Counted from the first letter of the stretch, positions 23,772-35,288 are shown. The stretch: DNA of 49,381 nucleotides from Deinococcus marmoris (GCF_001949125.1 NZ_MSTI01000155.1:1-49381); one strand, 5' to 3'. The notes: generated by a model from the sequence alone, not told the origin. A program made the numbers and translations.

Positions 23772-24437
23772 TCAGGCGCAGTCGGTGGCCGGGTCCGGCG
23801 TCAGCAGGCCCAGCGTGACGCGGTATCCCGTGATGACCGGTGGCGCACCCCGTTCCGAGAAATCGGCGCGGACGGGCGTGATGGCGTACACCTGCACGCA
23901 GACCTTGCCTTGCGGGGACGTCAGGGTCACCCGCTCCCCCGGACGCACCGTGCGCTGTTGTGCGGGCTGATCGGCACTCTGGAGGGTCACGCTGCTGGCG
24001 GTGACCTTCTTAAACGAGAGACCCAGGCCCAGGGGATCGGCGGGACGCACACCCGCAAGCAGGGTCAACAGCGGACGGTCCTTGCCGCCCCGCGTGAGGG
24101 TCAGAGAGCTGCTGCTGCCATCCGGCTCCCGCTCGGCGCTGACACGCAGCACGGCACCAGCAAGACGCCCGGCCTGAACGCCTGCGGGCCACTGGCCCAC
24201 GCGCAGCGGCGAGAGTTGCTGACCTGCCAGAGAGGTGCCGGGCACGCCCCGCAACTGCAAGACGGTGACGCCTGCGTTCTGCTGCGCGGCGCTGACCTGG
24301 GCATGGATGCCCTCCTCGGCGGGAATGGAACTCAGGATGGTGGGTACCTTTCCTGCTGTGGACGGTCCTGCTGTGGCCTGCGGCGCAGCGCCCAGCAGCA
24401 GCGAGGTCAACAAGACGGGCAGCAGGGTCAGGTGCAT
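23772..24437 (-). CDS. Exported protein of unknown function
   Basis: 221 residues. A clear signal peptide (MHLTLLPVLLTSLLLGAAPQATA). The mature part is Gln-, Thr- and Val-rich, beta-patterned, with only two cysteines at the C-terminal side (GKVCVQVY and the last ones DCA), which could form a disulfide. No recognised domain. The open frame continues upstream to 24947 but that part only shadows the pentapeptide gene, so ATG 24437 with the signal peptide is the sound start. Confidence 0.7.
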   Translation of the reverse strand: MHLTLLPVLLTSLLLGAAPQATAGPSTAGKVPTILSSIPAEEGIHAQVSAAQQNAGVTVLQLRGVPGTSLAGQQLSPLRVGQWPAGVQAGRLAGAVLRVSAEREPDGSSSSLTLTRGGKDRPLLTLLAGVRPADPLGLGLSFKKVTASSVTLQSADQPAQQRTVRPGERVTLTSPQGKVCVQVYAITPVRADFSERGAPPVITGYRVTLGLLTPDPATDCA

Positions 24438-24541
24438 GTCCACAGTGTGAACCGGGCAGGTGATGACAGGCTGATACAGAACGGCTGCGGCATTGCTGCT
24501 GCGCCACTGCACCCACGCTTCCTCCTCAGATGAAGGCGGAC

Positions 24542-25209
24542 CTAAACCTGATCTGGCAGTTCCTCCACCCGCACGCCCAGCAGGTGTGCCAGATCCAGAA
24601 GCTGCACGGGTTCGACGGTCACGCCCGCCAGTTCGCGCAGCCCCAGCCGCACCCCCGCCAGCGCAGAGGCCCGCAGATCGGCCCCGTCCATCTCCGCACC
24701 GTGAAACTCGGTCTTGCCCAGCGTGCAGCCCCGGAAGACTGCGCCGGGCAATTTGGCGTCCATGAACACGGCCTCGGTCAGGTCGCAGTCTTCGAGCCAC
24801 AGGTGCTTTGCTTCCACATCCGGCCACAGGGACAGCGGGGCCAGGGCGCGGGTCAGGCGGACGTGGCGCAACACGGCCCCCGGCAGTTGCAGCCCGGTCA
24901 GGCGGCAATCGGTGAATTGCACACGCTCCAGCGCCGCTTCGGTCCACTTTGCGCCGCTCAGGTCACAGCCCTCGAAGCGCACGTCCTTGAGACGGATCAG
25001 GTTCCACGCCACGCCGCTCAGGTTGACCTCGCGGAAGACGACACCCTCGAAGGACACGGTTTGCAGCGTGCCAGCATCGAGCGAAATGCCCTCCATGACG
25101 CCGCCCCGGTAGACGGATTCATCCTCTAAATCAGATGGGACGAGGGTCCGCAGCCCGCCGCGCGGAAACTTTGGCGGGCTGGGAGATTTGATGTTTAGAG
25201 GTTGCCGGG

Positions 25210-25213
<4 letters not shown>
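24542..25213 (-). CDS. Pentapeptide repeat protein
   Basis: 223 residues from GTG 25213. From about 55 to 195 the sequence follows the A(D/N)LXX beat in degenerate form: VSFEGVVFREVNLSGVAW, VRFEGCDLSGAKW, AVFMDAKLPGAVFRG, AEMDGADLRASAL. This predicts a quadrilateral beta-helix. Functions of such proteins vary, from DNA mimicry to unknown. The start overlaps the map stop by four bases, so it is translated with map; no functional link is evident. Confidence 0.85.
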
Positions 25214-25971
<758 letters not shown>

Positions 25972-26077
25972 AAGGGCTGAGGCTAGCATGCCTCTTGGCC
26001 GGGCTTTTAGAATCGTTCCTCAAAAAGTAGGGCTAAAAAGTAGTGTTCAGCACGCTCCTATCCAATGAAGTGCTGGA

Positions 26078-26692
26078 CTACTGCTCGGGAGAAGATACAG
26101 GAGCATCCATCTGAACCAGTTTCCGAAGACTTTCAAGCTCGTCTGGTGTAAGACCCCCAAGGTCCGCCATGAGCGTTTCCAGACCCCCATCTCGCCATCC
26201 CTTGAATCGGTAAATTCGCCGAGAGAGTTTTTTTCCTTCGCCTGAGATGCCCATGCTCAACCCAGATTCCTGCGTCTGCAAGCCCATCTGACCCTTACCA
26301 GAAATATCGAAGAACTCTTCGATTTCAACTTCTTCTGCCGTGTCTATGCGTCTAGCAATAGCCAACTCACGAGCAACTTGTGCCTGCTGAAAAGTCAGCA
26401 TGGTCCGCGCCTGATCGCGGGCAATCGTCTGAGCGTCTACAGGAGAGTCCTCTTGATGTTCATCAATGGTGTCACTACCCGAGAGCAGTATCTGTGAAAT
26501 CGCATCAATGAGCGATGCCCCTGGAACGACGTGTATTGCCGCTACATAGGCAGCCCGCATTAGCTTTTCTTTTTTCGTCACAGTATCAACTTTACTCTTC
26601 AGGGGCGCATAACGTTCAACAAAACTGAGTTCCCAAGCGAGCAGCAGCCGATCATAGTCGTGGCATATCTCAAGAATCATTTTCAAACACAT
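26078..26692 (-). CDS. AT-rich orphan protein, unknown
   Basis: 204 residues. Mixed charge, mostly helical; one hydrophobic stretch (RAAYVAAIHVVPGASLIDAISQILL, about 46-70) may be amphipathic or membrane-associated. A long central helix (TIARDQARTMLTFQQAQVARELAIARR) and an acidic segment follow, then a conserved-looking tail FKGWRDGGLETLMADLGGLTPDELESL. I do not recognise a family. Base composition is about half GC, well below the neighbours, and codon choice uses many A/T-ending codons, which points to recent transfer. ATG 26692 has no good Shine-Dalgarno; ATG 26680 is an alternative. Confidence 0.65.
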   Translation of the reverse strand: MCLKMILEICHDYDRLLLAWELSFVERYAPLKSKVDTVTKKEKLMRAAYVAAIHVVPGASLIDAISQILLSGSDTIDEHQEDSPVDAQTIARDQARTMLTFQQAQVARELAIARRIDTAEEVEIEEFFDISGKGQMGLQTQESGLSMGISGEGKKLSRRIYRFKGWRDGGLETLMADLGGLTPDELESLRKLVQMDAPVSSPEQ

Positions 26693-26782
26693 CGCTTTGC
26701 TCTCTTCAAAAGCCGCTGAGCTTCCGACACAAGTAAAAAAGGACGGAGCCTTGCTTTTGACCCACGCCTGCCTCGCCTCCCA

Positions 26783-26788
26783 TACACT
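26783..26788 (+). promoter_or_regulatory. -10 box of the M55 peptidase gene, leaderless type
   Basis: TACACT exactly 6 bases before ATG 26795, with no Shine-Dalgarno; one of the clearest examples of the pattern in the window. Confidence 0.6.
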
Positions 26789-26794
26789 GCGCGC

Positions 26795-27646
26795 ATGAAA
26801 GTGGTCATCAGCGTGGATATGGAAGGCGTGTGCGGGGTGGCGTCGTGGGTGCAGGTCAGCCCACCGGAATTTGGGGGACTAGTGAGCGGCACGGAGTATC
26901 AGGCGGCCCGCGAGCGCATGACGCGTGAGGCCGCCGCCGCCGCCGAGGGCGCAATCATGGGCGGCGCAACGGACGTGCTGATCAACGACAGCCACGACAC
27001 CATGCGGAACCTGATCCCCGAACTGCTGCCGCAGCAGGTGCGCTTTACCAGCGGCAACGACAAACCGCTGAGCATGGTGCAGGGCGTGCAGGAAGACGGC
27101 GTGGGCGCGCTGCTGTTCGTGGGCTACCACGCCCGCGCCGGAAGTCCGCTCGGGCCGCTGGCACACACCTGGAACGGCTTTATTCGCAACGTGCGGATCG
27201 GCGGGATCGACACCGGGGAATACGGCATCAATGCGCTGCTGGCCGGGCATTACGACGTTCCGGTGGTCTTTGCCTGCGGCGACGACGTGGCGATGGCCGA
27301 GATCAGCGCCGAACTGGGCGAACAGGTGGTCACGGTGGCGGTCAAGGAAGGGCTGAGTACCTACGCGGCCATTCACCTGCATCCCGCCGAGGCCCAGAAA
27401 CGCATCCGCGAGGGGGCCGAACATGCGGTGCGTGCGGCTAAAAATGCCAAGCCGTACACCACCCGCTGGCCCGCGCCGTGCCAGATGGCGTTTGACCACC
27501 AGGCCCGCGCCGACGCCTGCGCCCGGATTCCCGACATCACGCGGGTGGACGCCGTGACCGTGGGCTGGAGCAGCGAGAACGCCTACCACCTGTTCCAGAC
27601 CTTCCGCATGCTGGCGACGGTGGCGGGCGTGCGGTTGAACGGGTGA
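26795..27646 (+). CDS. M55 family D-aminopeptidase (DppA-like)
   Basis: 283 residues. The zinc ligands of DppA appear in SVDMEGVCG (D8, E10), NDSHDTMRNL, VGYHARAG and the downstream EYGIN glutamate. EGVCGVASW and the decamer-type C-terminal VDAVTVGWSSENAYHLFQTFRML are also family features. DppA releases D-Ala from D-Ala-peptides, allowing use of murein fragments. No transporter genes for dipeptides are adjacent, unlike the dpp operon. Confidence 0.93.
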   Translation: MKVVISVDMEGVCGVASWVQVSPPEFGGLVSGTEYQAARERMTREAAAAAEGAIMGGATDVLINDSHDTMRNLIPELLPQQVRFTSGNDKPLSMVQGVQEDGVGALLFVGYHARAGSPLGPLAHTWNGFIRNVRIGGIDTGEYGINALLAGHYDVPVVFACGDDVAMAEISAELGEQVVTVAVKEGLSTYAAIHLHPAEAQKRIREGAEHAVRAAKNAKPYTTRWPAPCQMAFDHQARADACARIPDITRVDAVTVGWSSENAYHLFQTFRMLATVAGVRLNG

Positions 27647-27653
27647 GTGAAGG

Positions 27654-28037
27654 GTGGCTCGCCTGGATTGCCGATGGGCACTGAACTGGGCGCTTCTCTT
27701 CACCTCACTGTTGCCTACGGCAGCGACGTTGCTCAGTGTTGCCCTGATTTACCTGCTGCCTACGCCCTGGCAGCCGCGAAAAACCTGGCTGCTCCTGGTC
27801 TATATGCTGCCCGTGGCACTCTGGACGGGAGTGGTAGCCATTGCCCTGTTCTGGGGACAGGTTGGCATCCTCATACCAGTGGTCATGGGCATCGTCGCCG
27901 TCATTTGCTACCGGCTGGTCTATGTCGTGGACCGGGGGCTGGGCGGCGTCAACACCCTCCCCTACTTACAAGCTTGCGTGGCCATCTCGTACGCCATCTG
28001 CACACCAGTGATCTCGGTGGCCCTGCCTTCAGGTTGA
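27654..28037 (+). CDS. Small membrane protein, unknown
   Basis: 127 residues from GTG 27654, eight bases after the M55 stop. Four hydrophobic helices (about 10-33, 42-66, 68-90, 102-124). Two frames are open over this stretch; this one is preferred because its translation has the composition of a membrane protein and the other is disordered and Gly/His-rich. The GTG lacks a strong Shine-Dalgarno and probably depends on translation of the upstream gene. No family recognised. Confidence 0.6.
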   Translation: MARLDCRWALNWALLFTSLLPTAATLLSVALIYLLPTPWQPRKTWLLLVYMLPVALWTGVVAIALFWGQVGILIPVVMGIVAVICYRLVYVVDRGLGGVNTLPYLQACVAISYAICTPVISVALPSG

Positions 28038-28103
28038 CCTAACAACGCGTGAAAATCCACTCCCCGCCGCCAATGCTCACGGAAACTGGGTAACCTGAAG
28101 CCC

Positions 28104-28523
28104 ATGAATCTGCGTCCCCTGCTGATCCTCACCGCCCTCGCCTTCCCTTGCAGCGCTTCGGCGGCCACGGCCTGGGCCGGGGTGGACGCCAGCACCAAAG
28201 GCTACGGCCTGCACGCAGGTCTTTCGGTGTTCCAGGTGCCGATTCTGGGCACGCTGGGGGTAGAGGGCGCGGCAGAGAAAGCCTGGCGCAACACCAACGC
28301 CAACCGTTACGCCGTGGGCGCGACGTTGCGCGACATCAACCTGCCGATCACACGGGTGGACGCCTTCGCCACGGCGGGCGCGGAATACGTGAACCGCTTC
28401 GGTGTCTACGCCGAGGGTGGCCTGCGCGGACCGCTGCTGGGGCCAGCCGGGTGGCGGGCTTTTGTGCGGACGGGCACGGCTTCTGGCTTTGGCGGGGGCG
28501 TGGGGCTGGAACTGCGCTTCTGA
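28104..28523 (+). CDS. Small secreted or outer-membrane beta protein
   Basis: 139 residues. A signal peptide (about 1-20, cleaved near SASAATA), then alternating strands rich in Gly, Ala and aromatic residues (GYGLHAGLSVFQVP, VDAFATAGAEYVNRFGVYAEGGL), ending in GGVGLELRF with the C-terminal phenylalanine common in outer-membrane barrels. Likely a small envelope barrel. Leaderless: TAACCT (28091-28096) is 7 bases before the ATG. Confidence 0.7.
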   Translation: MNLRPLLILTALAFPCSASAATAWAGVDASTKGYGLHAGLSVFQVPILGTLGVEGAAEKAWRNTNANRYAVGATLRDINLPITRVDAFATAGAEYVNRFGVYAEGGLRGPLLGPAGWRAFVRTGTASGFGGGVGLELRF

Positions 28524-28551
28524 GCGGTAGGGCCGCCATCCGAGAGCAGGT

Positions 28552-29475
28552 TTACCCTGCCCCAAACGCCTCCAAAGCCGCCTCCAGCGTTCCCAGCCGC
28601 GCCGCGATCAGGTGCTGCGGATCGCGGTTGTACCCTCCGGCCATGACCGTCACCAGGGGAATGCGGGCGCGGGCGGCCCATCCGAAGACGCGCTCGTCGC
28701 GCTGGCGCACACCGCCGACGCTGAGGGCCAGCTTGCCCAACTGATCGCCCGCCAACACGTCCGCCCCGGCCAGATAAAAGACGAAATCCGGGCGAAAGGC
28801 GGCGACGGCGGGGGCCACCTGCCCATCCAGCACCGCCAGATACGCCGCGTCCCCGGTGCCGTCGGGCAGGGCGATATTCAGGCCCGCCGTTTCCTTGGTG
28901 AAGGGGTAATTGTTCGCGCCGTGCAGGCTGACGGACAGCGCCCGCGCCTCCTGCGCCAGCATGGACGCCGTGCCGTTGCCCTGATGCACGTCCAGATCGA
29001 GGATCAGGATGCGCGCGGCCTGCCCGGTATCGAGCAGCCACCGGGCACTGATCACCACATCATTGAGGAAGGAAAATCCCTCGGCGTGATCGGCGTAGGC
29101 GTGGTGGGTGCCGCCGCCGAAGTTGATGCCCAGTCCCAGGTTCAGGGCGTCATGGGTGGCAGCCAGGGTTGCGCCGCTGCTGCCCAGACCGCGCTCCACC
29201 ACAGCGGGGGTCCAGGGAAAACCCAGCGCCCGTTCCTCAGCGCGCGTGACCTCTCCGTTTCGCCACCTTTCCAGATACGCCGGGTCATGCACCCGCTCGG
29301 CCAGCGCCCAGGGCAGGTCTGGGGCCTCCGCCAGTGGCAGCAGTTCGCCCACCCTGGCCAGCATTTCCAGCATGGATTCGCGCGCCATGAACTGCCGCCG
29401 GGGCGCGGGCTGCCCGGCGTAGGCAGCGCGGCGGTAGGCAGTGAAGGCGCGGAAAGGAGTGGCAGAGGCGGACAC
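28552..29475 (-). CDS. Histone deacetylase-family (AcuC-like) deacetylase
   Basis: 307 residues from GTG 29475. The arginase/deacetylase fold is shown by [27 protein letters not shown] (the catalytic HH pair), [16 protein letters not shown] (zinc-binding D and H) and [19 protein letters not shown] (the third zinc ligand). Bacterial members deacetylate acetyl-lysine, acetylpolyamines or acetoin-pathway proteins. GTG 29475 leaves 25 bases to the divergent nitronate monooxygenase ATG. Substrate open. Confidence 0.93.
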   Translation of the reverse strand: MSASATPFRAFTAYRRAAYAGQPAPRRQFMARESMLEMLARVGELLPLAEAPDLPWALAERVHDPAYLERWRNGEVTRAEERALGFPWTPAVVERGLGSSGATLAATHDALNLGLGINFGGGTHHAYADHAEGFSFLNDVVISARWLLDTGQAARILILDLDVHQGNGTASMLAQEARALSVSLHGANNYPFTKETAGLNIALPDGTGDAAYLAVLDGQVAPAVAAFRPDFVFYLAGADVLAGDQLGKLALSVGGVRQRDERVFGWAARARIPLVTVMAGGYNRDPQHLIAARLGTLEAALEAFGAG

Positions 29476-29488
29476 GATGCTGGCAGGC

Positions 29489-29494
29489 TACAGT
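29489..29494 (+). promoter_or_regulatory. -10 box of the nitronate monooxygenase-type gene
   Basis: TACAGT, 6 bases before ATG 29501. The opposite strand carries TAGCCT nine bases before the deacetylase GTG, so the 25-base gap holds two back-to-back leaderless starts. Confidence 0.5.
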
Positions 29495-29500
29495 CTGGGC

Positions 29501-30514
29501 ATGCTCACGCTCACACAGCGCCTCGGCCTGCGCCTGCCCATCGTCCTCGCGCCAATGGCGGGCGGGATCAGCACGCCAGAACTGGTGGCCGCCGTCAGCA
29601 CTGCGGGCGGGCTGGGCAGCCTGGGTGCGGCCTACCTGACGCCCGCGCAGATCACGGAGGCGGGCGCGGCGGTGCGGCGGCTGACGCAAGGGGCTTTCGC
29701 GCTGAATCTGTTCGCGCCGCACCCCACCGTGGCAACAACAGGATCAGAGGTGGAGCGGGCCGCCGCCGAACTTGCCCCATTTCACGCCTCCCTGGGCCTG
29801 CAACCACCTGAACTGACGGCGCAGGCGAACCCGGATTTCGGATTACAGCTAGAGGCCGTGCTGGAGGTCTGCCCCGCCGTCCTCTCCTTCACCTTTGGAC
29901 GATTGGAAGCGCAGCATCTGGAGGCGTTGCGCTCACGCGGGATTCTGACGGTAGGCACCGCGACAGGGCTGGAAGAAGCGCGGCAACTAGAGGCCGACGG
30001 CGTGGAAGCCATCGTGGTGCAGGGCGGCGCGGCAGGCGGCCACCGGGGCGGCTGGTCAGAGGATGAACTGGCCGACACGCTGTCACTGACCCGTGCGGCG
30101 GCGCAGAGCATTCGCATTCCCGTAATTGCAGCGGGCGGCCTGATGACGGCGGCAGATGTGCGGGCCGTGCTGGACGCCGGGGCCAGCCTCGCGCAGTGTG
30201 GGACGGCGTTTCTGCGGGCGACGGAGGCCGGGACTTCCGCACCGTACTGGGCCGCACTGGCAGCGGCAAAAACGGGCGACACTGTGCTGACCCGCGCCTT
30301 CAGTGGACGAACGGCGCGGGGACTGAGAAACGCCGTGACTGAGGGCGTGCAACAGCCTCTCCCCTACCCGTTCCAGAACGCCCTGACCCGCTCCATGCGT
30401 GCGGCGGGGGCGAAAGCGGGCCGCGCGGACGTGCTGAGTCTGTGGGCCGGGGAGGGCGTGGCACACGGACTGGCAGGGACAGCGGCAGAGATTCTGGAAT
30501 CGTTGTGGAACTGA
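29501..30514 (+). CDS. Nitronate monooxygenase (2-nitropropane dioxygenase) family
   Basis: 337 residues. An FMN-binding TIM barrel: [35 protein letters not shown] at the N-terminus, [15 protein letters not shown] (the catalytic histidine region), [19 protein letters not shown] and [13 protein letters not shown] (FMN phosphate binding). It oxidises propionate 3-nitronate or other nitronates, or acts as an enoyl reductase-like enzyme. The stop overlaps the GNAT start by ten bases. Confidence 0.92.
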   Translation: MLTLTQRLGLRLPIVLAPMAGGISTPELVAAVSTAGGLGSLGAAYLTPAQITEAGAAVRRLTQGAFALNLFAPHPTVATTGSEVERAAAELAPFHASLGLQPPELTAQANPDFGLQLEAVLEVCPAVLSFTFGRLEAQHLEALRSRGILTVGTATGLEEARQLEADGVEAIVVQGGAAGGHRGGWSEDELADTLSLTRAAAQSIRIPVIAAGGLMTAADVRAVLDAGASLAQCGTAFLRATEAGTSAPYWAALAAAKTGDTVLTRAFSGRTARGLRNAVTEGVQQPLPYPFQNALTRSMRAAGAKAGRADVLSLWAGEGVAHGLAGTAAEILESLWN

Positions 30515-31008
30515 GGCTGCGCCCCCTGCGTCCCGGCGACGAGGAAAGTGCCGTGCGCTGGGGTGCGGACGAGGAGTTCTGTCTCGCCATCGACTGGCCC
30601 GTGGGGTTGCCCGCCGCGCACATCCGCCAGCACTGGCAGGGGCTGCTGACGCTGACCCCGCCGGAATTGCTGCGCCACGGCATCACGGTAGACGGCGTGC
30701 TGGTGGGCTACACCGATCTGGCGGGATTCACCGACAGCAGCGCCGAATTTGGGATCGCCCTCGGGGAACGGGCGCTGTGGGGCCACGGCCTGGGTCTACA
30801 GGCCGGACGACTGACGCTGGCGCACGCCTTCACCGAACTGGGACTCCAGACTGTAATCGCCGAGGCCCACGCCCCCAACGCGCGTTCGCGGGCGCTGTTG
30901 CTGCGGCTGGGCTTCACCGAAACTGGCCCCGGCGGTCTGGAGGAATACCGGGGTGAGATGGTCCCCGTGGTGCGCTTCGTGCTGGAACGCGAGAACTTCG
31001 GGGGTTGA
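30505..31008 (+). CDS. GNAT family N-acetyltransferase
   Basis: 167 residues from GTG 30505, inside the end of the upstream gene. [18 protein letters not shown] opens the fold; [26 protein letters not shown] holds the acetyl-CoA site, and [25 protein letters not shown] is motif A/B of the RimJ/RimL-like type. Probably N-acetylates a protein N-terminus or a small molecule. Translationally coupled to the nitronate monooxygenase-type gene. Confidence 0.87.
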   Translation: MELRLRPLRPGDEESAVRWGADEEFCLAIDWPVGLPAAHIRQHWQGLLTLTPPELLRHGITVDGVLVGYTDLAGFTDSSAEFGIALGERALWGHGLGLQAGRLTLAHAFTELGLQTVIAEAHAPNARSRALLLRLGFTETGPGGLEEYRGEMVPVVRFVLERENFGG

Positions 31009-31069
31009 ACACGCTCCATCTGTTTCCGGGTATCTGTTTCCAGGACAGGATTTCTGAAAAAGTGGAGGC

Positions 31070-31960
31070 GTGAACATCCCCAGAAAGAACAGAGCCGCAC
31101 TGACGTTGGGCCTGATCTGCGCCCTCTCGGTATCCTGTGCAGCGTGGGCCACCCAGCCGCTTTCCAGCGCTGCCCTGCCCATTCCGGCCACGCCACCCGA
31201 TCCTCGCTGGACGCTGATCTGGCAGGATGAATTCGGCGGCGCAGCGGGCAGTCAGCCGGACGAACGCATCTGGAATTACGACTACGGCAACGCAGACGCG
31301 AACGGCTGGGGCAACGAGGAACTCCAGTTTTACACGCGGGACGTGGCGAACGTGCGTCTGGACGGGCAGGGTCATCTGGAAATCCGGGCGCTGAAGAATA
31401 CGGCAGACCTCGCGTGCTGGAACGGCGATCCGTGCGCTTACACCTCGGCGCGGCTGACCACCAAAAACAAGGTGACGTTCACGAATGGCAGGATCGAGGC
31501 GCGCATCCAGATGCCGCCCGGAGCCGGATACTGGCCTGCCTTCTGGAGTCTGGGCCAGAATGGAAAGTGGCCGGACGGAGGCGAGATCGACATCATGGAA
31601 TGGCTGGGCCGCGAGCCGAACACGGTCTACGGCACCCTGCACGGCCCCGGCTATTCCGGCGCTCAGGGCATCAGCAAGAACAAAACGCTGGGCAGGGCCG
31701 CCTCGGACGGCTACCACACCTTCGCCATCATCAAACGGCCACGGGAAATCGTGTGGTTGCTGGACGGCGTGCCCTATCACCGCGTCACCCCGGATGATCT
31801 GCCAGCGGACCGCGCCTGGGTCTTTGGGCAGCCGTTTTACCTGCTGCTGAATCTGGCGGTGGGCGGTCAGTGGCCCGGCCCACCAAACGCCAGCACGGTC
31901 TTTCCCGGCGTGATGAACGTCGATTACGTGCGCGTGTGGCAGGAAAACGCTACTCCCTGA
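31070..31960 (+). CDS. Secreted glycoside hydrolase family 16 (beta-1,3-glucanase type)
   Basis: 296 residues. Signal peptide (about 1-27, KNRAALTLGLICALSVSCAAWA). WTLIWQDEFGG begins the GH16 jelly roll; WGNEELQFYT, SARLTTKNKVTFTNGRIEARIQ and the catalytic GGEIDIMEWLG (nucleophile E172, D174, acid/base E177) follow. The C-terminal AVGGQWPG and MNVDYVRVWQ are typical of laminarinases. It cleaves extracellular beta-1,3(4)-glucans. The start is GTG 31070 with GGAGG only one base upstream, so the start site is not certain. Confidence 0.93.
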   Translation: MNIPRKNRAALTLGLICALSVSCAAWATQPLSSAALPIPATPPDPRWTLIWQDEFGGAAGSQPDERIWNYDYGNADANGWGNEELQFYTRDVANVRLDGQGHLEIRALKNTADLACWNGDPCAYTSARLTTKNKVTFTNGRIEARIQMPPGAGYWPAFWSLGQNGKWPDGGEIDIMEWLGREPNTVYGTLHGPGYSGAQGISKNKTLGRAASDGYHTFAIIKRPREIVWLLDGVPYHRVTPDDLPADRAWVFGQPFYLLLNLAVGGQWPGPPNASTVFPGVMNVDYVRVWQENATP

Positions 31961-32330
31961 CCGTATGCCCCGCCACCCGTAAAGCGCTCACTGCGTCGCC
32001 CAGCCGCACCGCAGACACCAGCACGTAATCGGTGTCGAAGGTGGACAGGGCGAAGATGCCCACGCCTGCGTCCCGCAGCGGGTTCAGTATGCTGGCCAGA
32101 ATGCCGGTCAACGTGAACTCGAACGGGCCGTGCAGCCGCAGCGCCGCCCAGCCCTTCTCGGCCCGCACGCCGTCTGGCACATTGGCCGCCGCGCACACCA
32201 CCGACAGTTCGCCGGGCGCGCAGGTCATGCTCCAGAACTCGCCTCTAAAAGCCCAGGCAGGCGGCGCGATACCGGATGGAAGCTGGCACACGGCATATTC
32301 GCCGCCCAGCACGGAGAGGGTCAGGGACAT
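31950..32330 (-). CDS. ACT-domain protein (CASTOR-type)
   Basis: 126 residues. MSLTLSVLGGEYAVCQLPSGIAPPAWAF and WAALRLHGPFEFTLTGILASILNPLRDAGVGIFALSTFDTDYVLV match the ACT-type domain called CASTOR/DUF4144-like, with the ligand loop at ALSTFDTDYVLV. These proteins bind small ligands such as amino acids. TATCCT (32338-32343) is 7 bases before the ATG, which argues against the longer frame starting at 32420. It ends convergent with the glucanase gene. Confidence 0.87.
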   Translation of the reverse strand: MSLTLSVLGGEYAVCQLPSGIAPPAWAFRGEFWSMTCAPGELSVVCAAANVPDGVRAEKGWAALRLHGPFEFTLTGILASILNPLRDAGVGIFALSTFDTDYVLVSAVRLGDAVSALRVAGHTVRE

Positions 32331-32376
32331 GCGAAGGAGGATAGCGGGCTGAGGTTCTGGGTGCCTCTCACGGTTA

Positions 32377-32545
32377 ACCCCTCTCCTGCACCGCTCTGCC
32401 AGTCCGCCCCTTCGGGACACCTCTTATTGGAAGGGATGCAAGGAGAGAGTTGTGCTGCACGGTCTTTTACGCTTCTCGGTTTCACCCAAAAGGAGCTGAC
32501 AGCAAGATTTTCCTGCCGACTTTGCCTGACTCCCTCCCCATTCGG
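32377..32545 (+). repeat. Hairpin-rich repeat family 2, diverged copy
   Basis: Begins TTAACCCCTC and contains CGGG.CACCTC...GGAAGGGATGCAAGGAGAGA, which aligns with the copy at 43936-44083 (CGGGCCACCTCC...GAAGGGAGGCAAGGAG). The stem that is perfect there is degraded here. It fills most of the gap between the ACT and HtrA-like genes. Confidence 0.55.
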
Positions 32546-32602
32546 CCAGGGTGAGGCCCCCGCCATTCGCCCGGCGCGCATTTCTGGCCCACGGCGCACT
32601 CT

Positions 32603-33616
32603 ATGGGCATGACGAATTTTTCAGATTTATCGAACACTATGGCGGACGCGGTTGAGGCCGTTTCCACAAGCATCGTCTCTGTCCGTGCCGGGCGGCCCAT
32701 CAGCGGCACGGTGATCGGCGATGGCCTGATCCTGACCGTGGCCCATGTGCTGCACGGCGATGAGGTCACCGTGGTCACCCCCGACGGGCGCGAACTGAGC
32801 GCGACGGTGGCGGGCCGTGACTCCTCCAGCGATCTGGCGCTGCTCAGGGTGGACGGGCTGAATCTGCCTGCCCTGAGCGTCAGCGACAGCGTGCGCGTGG
32901 GCGAACTGCTACTGGCCGTGGGCAGGCCACAGCACGGCGTCCAGGCCACCCTGGGCCTGATGGAACGGCAGATGACCGCCAGTCCGGCAGAGGTTGACGC
33001 TCCAGAGAGCGGGCCGCACTCCAGGGGCTGGCTGCCCAGCGGCGCGGCCCCCTTCCGGGGCGTCAGCGGCGGGGCGCTGGTGGACGCGCGTGGCGGTCTG
33101 GTAGGCGTGCTGAACGCGGGCGTATCACGCGGCGAGTTGCTGGCCGTGCCTGTGGGGCGTGCCATGAACGTGGCCGATCTGCTGGGCCGCACCGGGCGCG
33201 TGCCACGTGGGTATCTGGGCATCGCCACCCAGCCCGTGATGTTCCCGCAGGCAGAGGGAACGGAATCCGAGAACGAGGCCCGCAGCGGTGGCCCACGCGG
33301 AGGCCGGGGCCGCGAAGGCTGGGGCGGCGGACGTGGGCGCGGCGGCTGGCAACGTGAAGGCGGGGAACGTGGCCCCTGGGGCGGTCAGCAGGGTGGCAAG
33401 GTTGGCCTGACCATCGTGAGCGTCGAGTCCGGCAGCCCCGCCGCACAGGCCGGACTGCTGGTGGGCGACGTGCTGCTGTCGCTGGACGGCCAGGCCGTGC
33501 GCCGTCCACCGGAACTGCTGTGGCGCGTCCGCGAACGGGCCGGGCAGAGCGTCAGCGCCCGCATCCTGCGCGGCGGCCAGGAACAGGACGTGACGCTGGT
33601 GGTCGGCGAGCGCTGA
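32603..33616 (+). CDS. HtrA/DegP-like trypsin-fold serine protease with PDZ
   Basis: 337 residues. Catalytic triad H48 (LTVAHVL), D77 (SSDLALLRV) and S155 (FRGVSGGAL; the usual asparagine before the serine is replaced by valine). A linker with a Gly/Arg/Trp-rich stretch (about 225-268) precedes a PDZ-like domain (about 272-337, [30 protein letters not shown]). No signal peptide or membrane anchor is seen, so it looks cytoplasmic, which is odd for HtrA. ATG 32609 is an alternative start. Confidence 0.88.
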   Translation: MGMTNFSDLSNTMADAVEAVSTSIVSVRAGRPISGTVIGDGLILTVAHVLHGDEVTVVTPDGRELSATVAGRDSSSDLALLRVDGLNLPALSVSDSVRVGELLLAVGRPQHGVQATLGLMERQMTASPAEVDAPESGPHSRGWLPSGAAPFRGVSGGALVDARGGLVGVLNAGVSRGELLAVPVGRAMNVADLLGRTGRVPRGYLGIATQPVMFPQAEGTESENEARSGGPRGGRGREGWGGGRGRGGWQREGGERGPWGGQQGGKVGLTIVSVESGSPAAQAGLLVGDVLLSLDGQAVRRPPELLWRVRERAGQSVSARILRGGQEQDVTLVVGER

Positions 33617-33651
33617 GCATGGGCGAGCGCCGGTCCCCCTTAGCATGGGGA

Positions 33652-34239
33652 ATGACCGCGCCCCTGACCCTGCTGCCCAGCGTGCGGATCGCGGTGTCCA
33701 GTGCGGTGATGGCCGCAGGACTGGCGGCCCTGCTGACCTCCGCAGGGTTCCCGGTCACGCCTGAGCCGGAGGAAGACGTGCTGCTGGTCGACGACTCCTG
33801 GCTGGCTGACTCCGAGGCACTGGCCGATGCACCCGCCGTGGTGGCGCTGGGATCGCCGGACTGGGCCGCGCTGCTGCCCGAACTCGTGGCAGGAGGCTGG
33901 GCCGCGTTGCCCGCAGATGCCACACCCGCCGAGCTGCTGGCGGGCGTGCTGGGCGCGGCGGCGGGGCTGGCGGTGTTGCCGCCGGATCAGGTGGGCGTTC
34001 TTGAAAACCCCGACGATGCAGACGAGTCGGAGCTTTCAGACATCACCCTGACGCCGCGCGAACTGGACGTGCTGAACCTGCTGGCCCTGGGCCTGAGCAA
34101 CAAGCGGGCCGCGCGTGATCTGGGCGTGTCCGAAAGCACGGTCAAGTTTCACGTCGCCTCGCTGTATTCCAAGCTGGGCGTCCAGAGCCGCGCTGGGGCG
34201 GTGGCGCGGGGCATCGGGCTGGGTCTGGTCAGCGTGTAA
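33652..34239 (+). CDS. LuxR-type regulator with degenerate receiver
   Basis: 195 residues. The N-terminal ~110 residues have the spacing of a response-regulator receiver ([34 protein letters not shown]) but no clear phosphoacceptor aspartate or conserved lysine, so it may be phosphorylation independent. The C-terminal LuxR HTH is complete: [50 protein letters not shown] is 5 bases before ATG 33652; an in-frame ATG at 33619 is an alternative. It follows the HtrA-like gene closely, so the two are probably linked. Confidence 0.85.
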   Translation: MTAPLTLLPSVRIAVSSAVMAAGLAALLTSAGFPVTPEPEEDVLLVDDSWLADSEALADAPAVVALGSPDWAALLPELVAGGWAALPADATPAELLAGVLGAAAGLAVLPPDQVGVLENPDDADESELSDITLTPRELDVLNLLALGLSNKRAARDLGVSESTVKFHVASLYSKLGVQSRAGAVARGIGLGLVSV

Positions 34240-34286
34240 AGAATGCAGAAGGCGGAATGACTGTGTGCAAATGGCCTCCTGCTCTC

Positions 34287-35288
<1,002 letters not shown>

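Noticed and set aside
27647..28042. Alternative 131-codon frame after the M55 gene
   Set aside because: Low-complexity composition; the overlapping frame from 27654 has four clear membrane helices.
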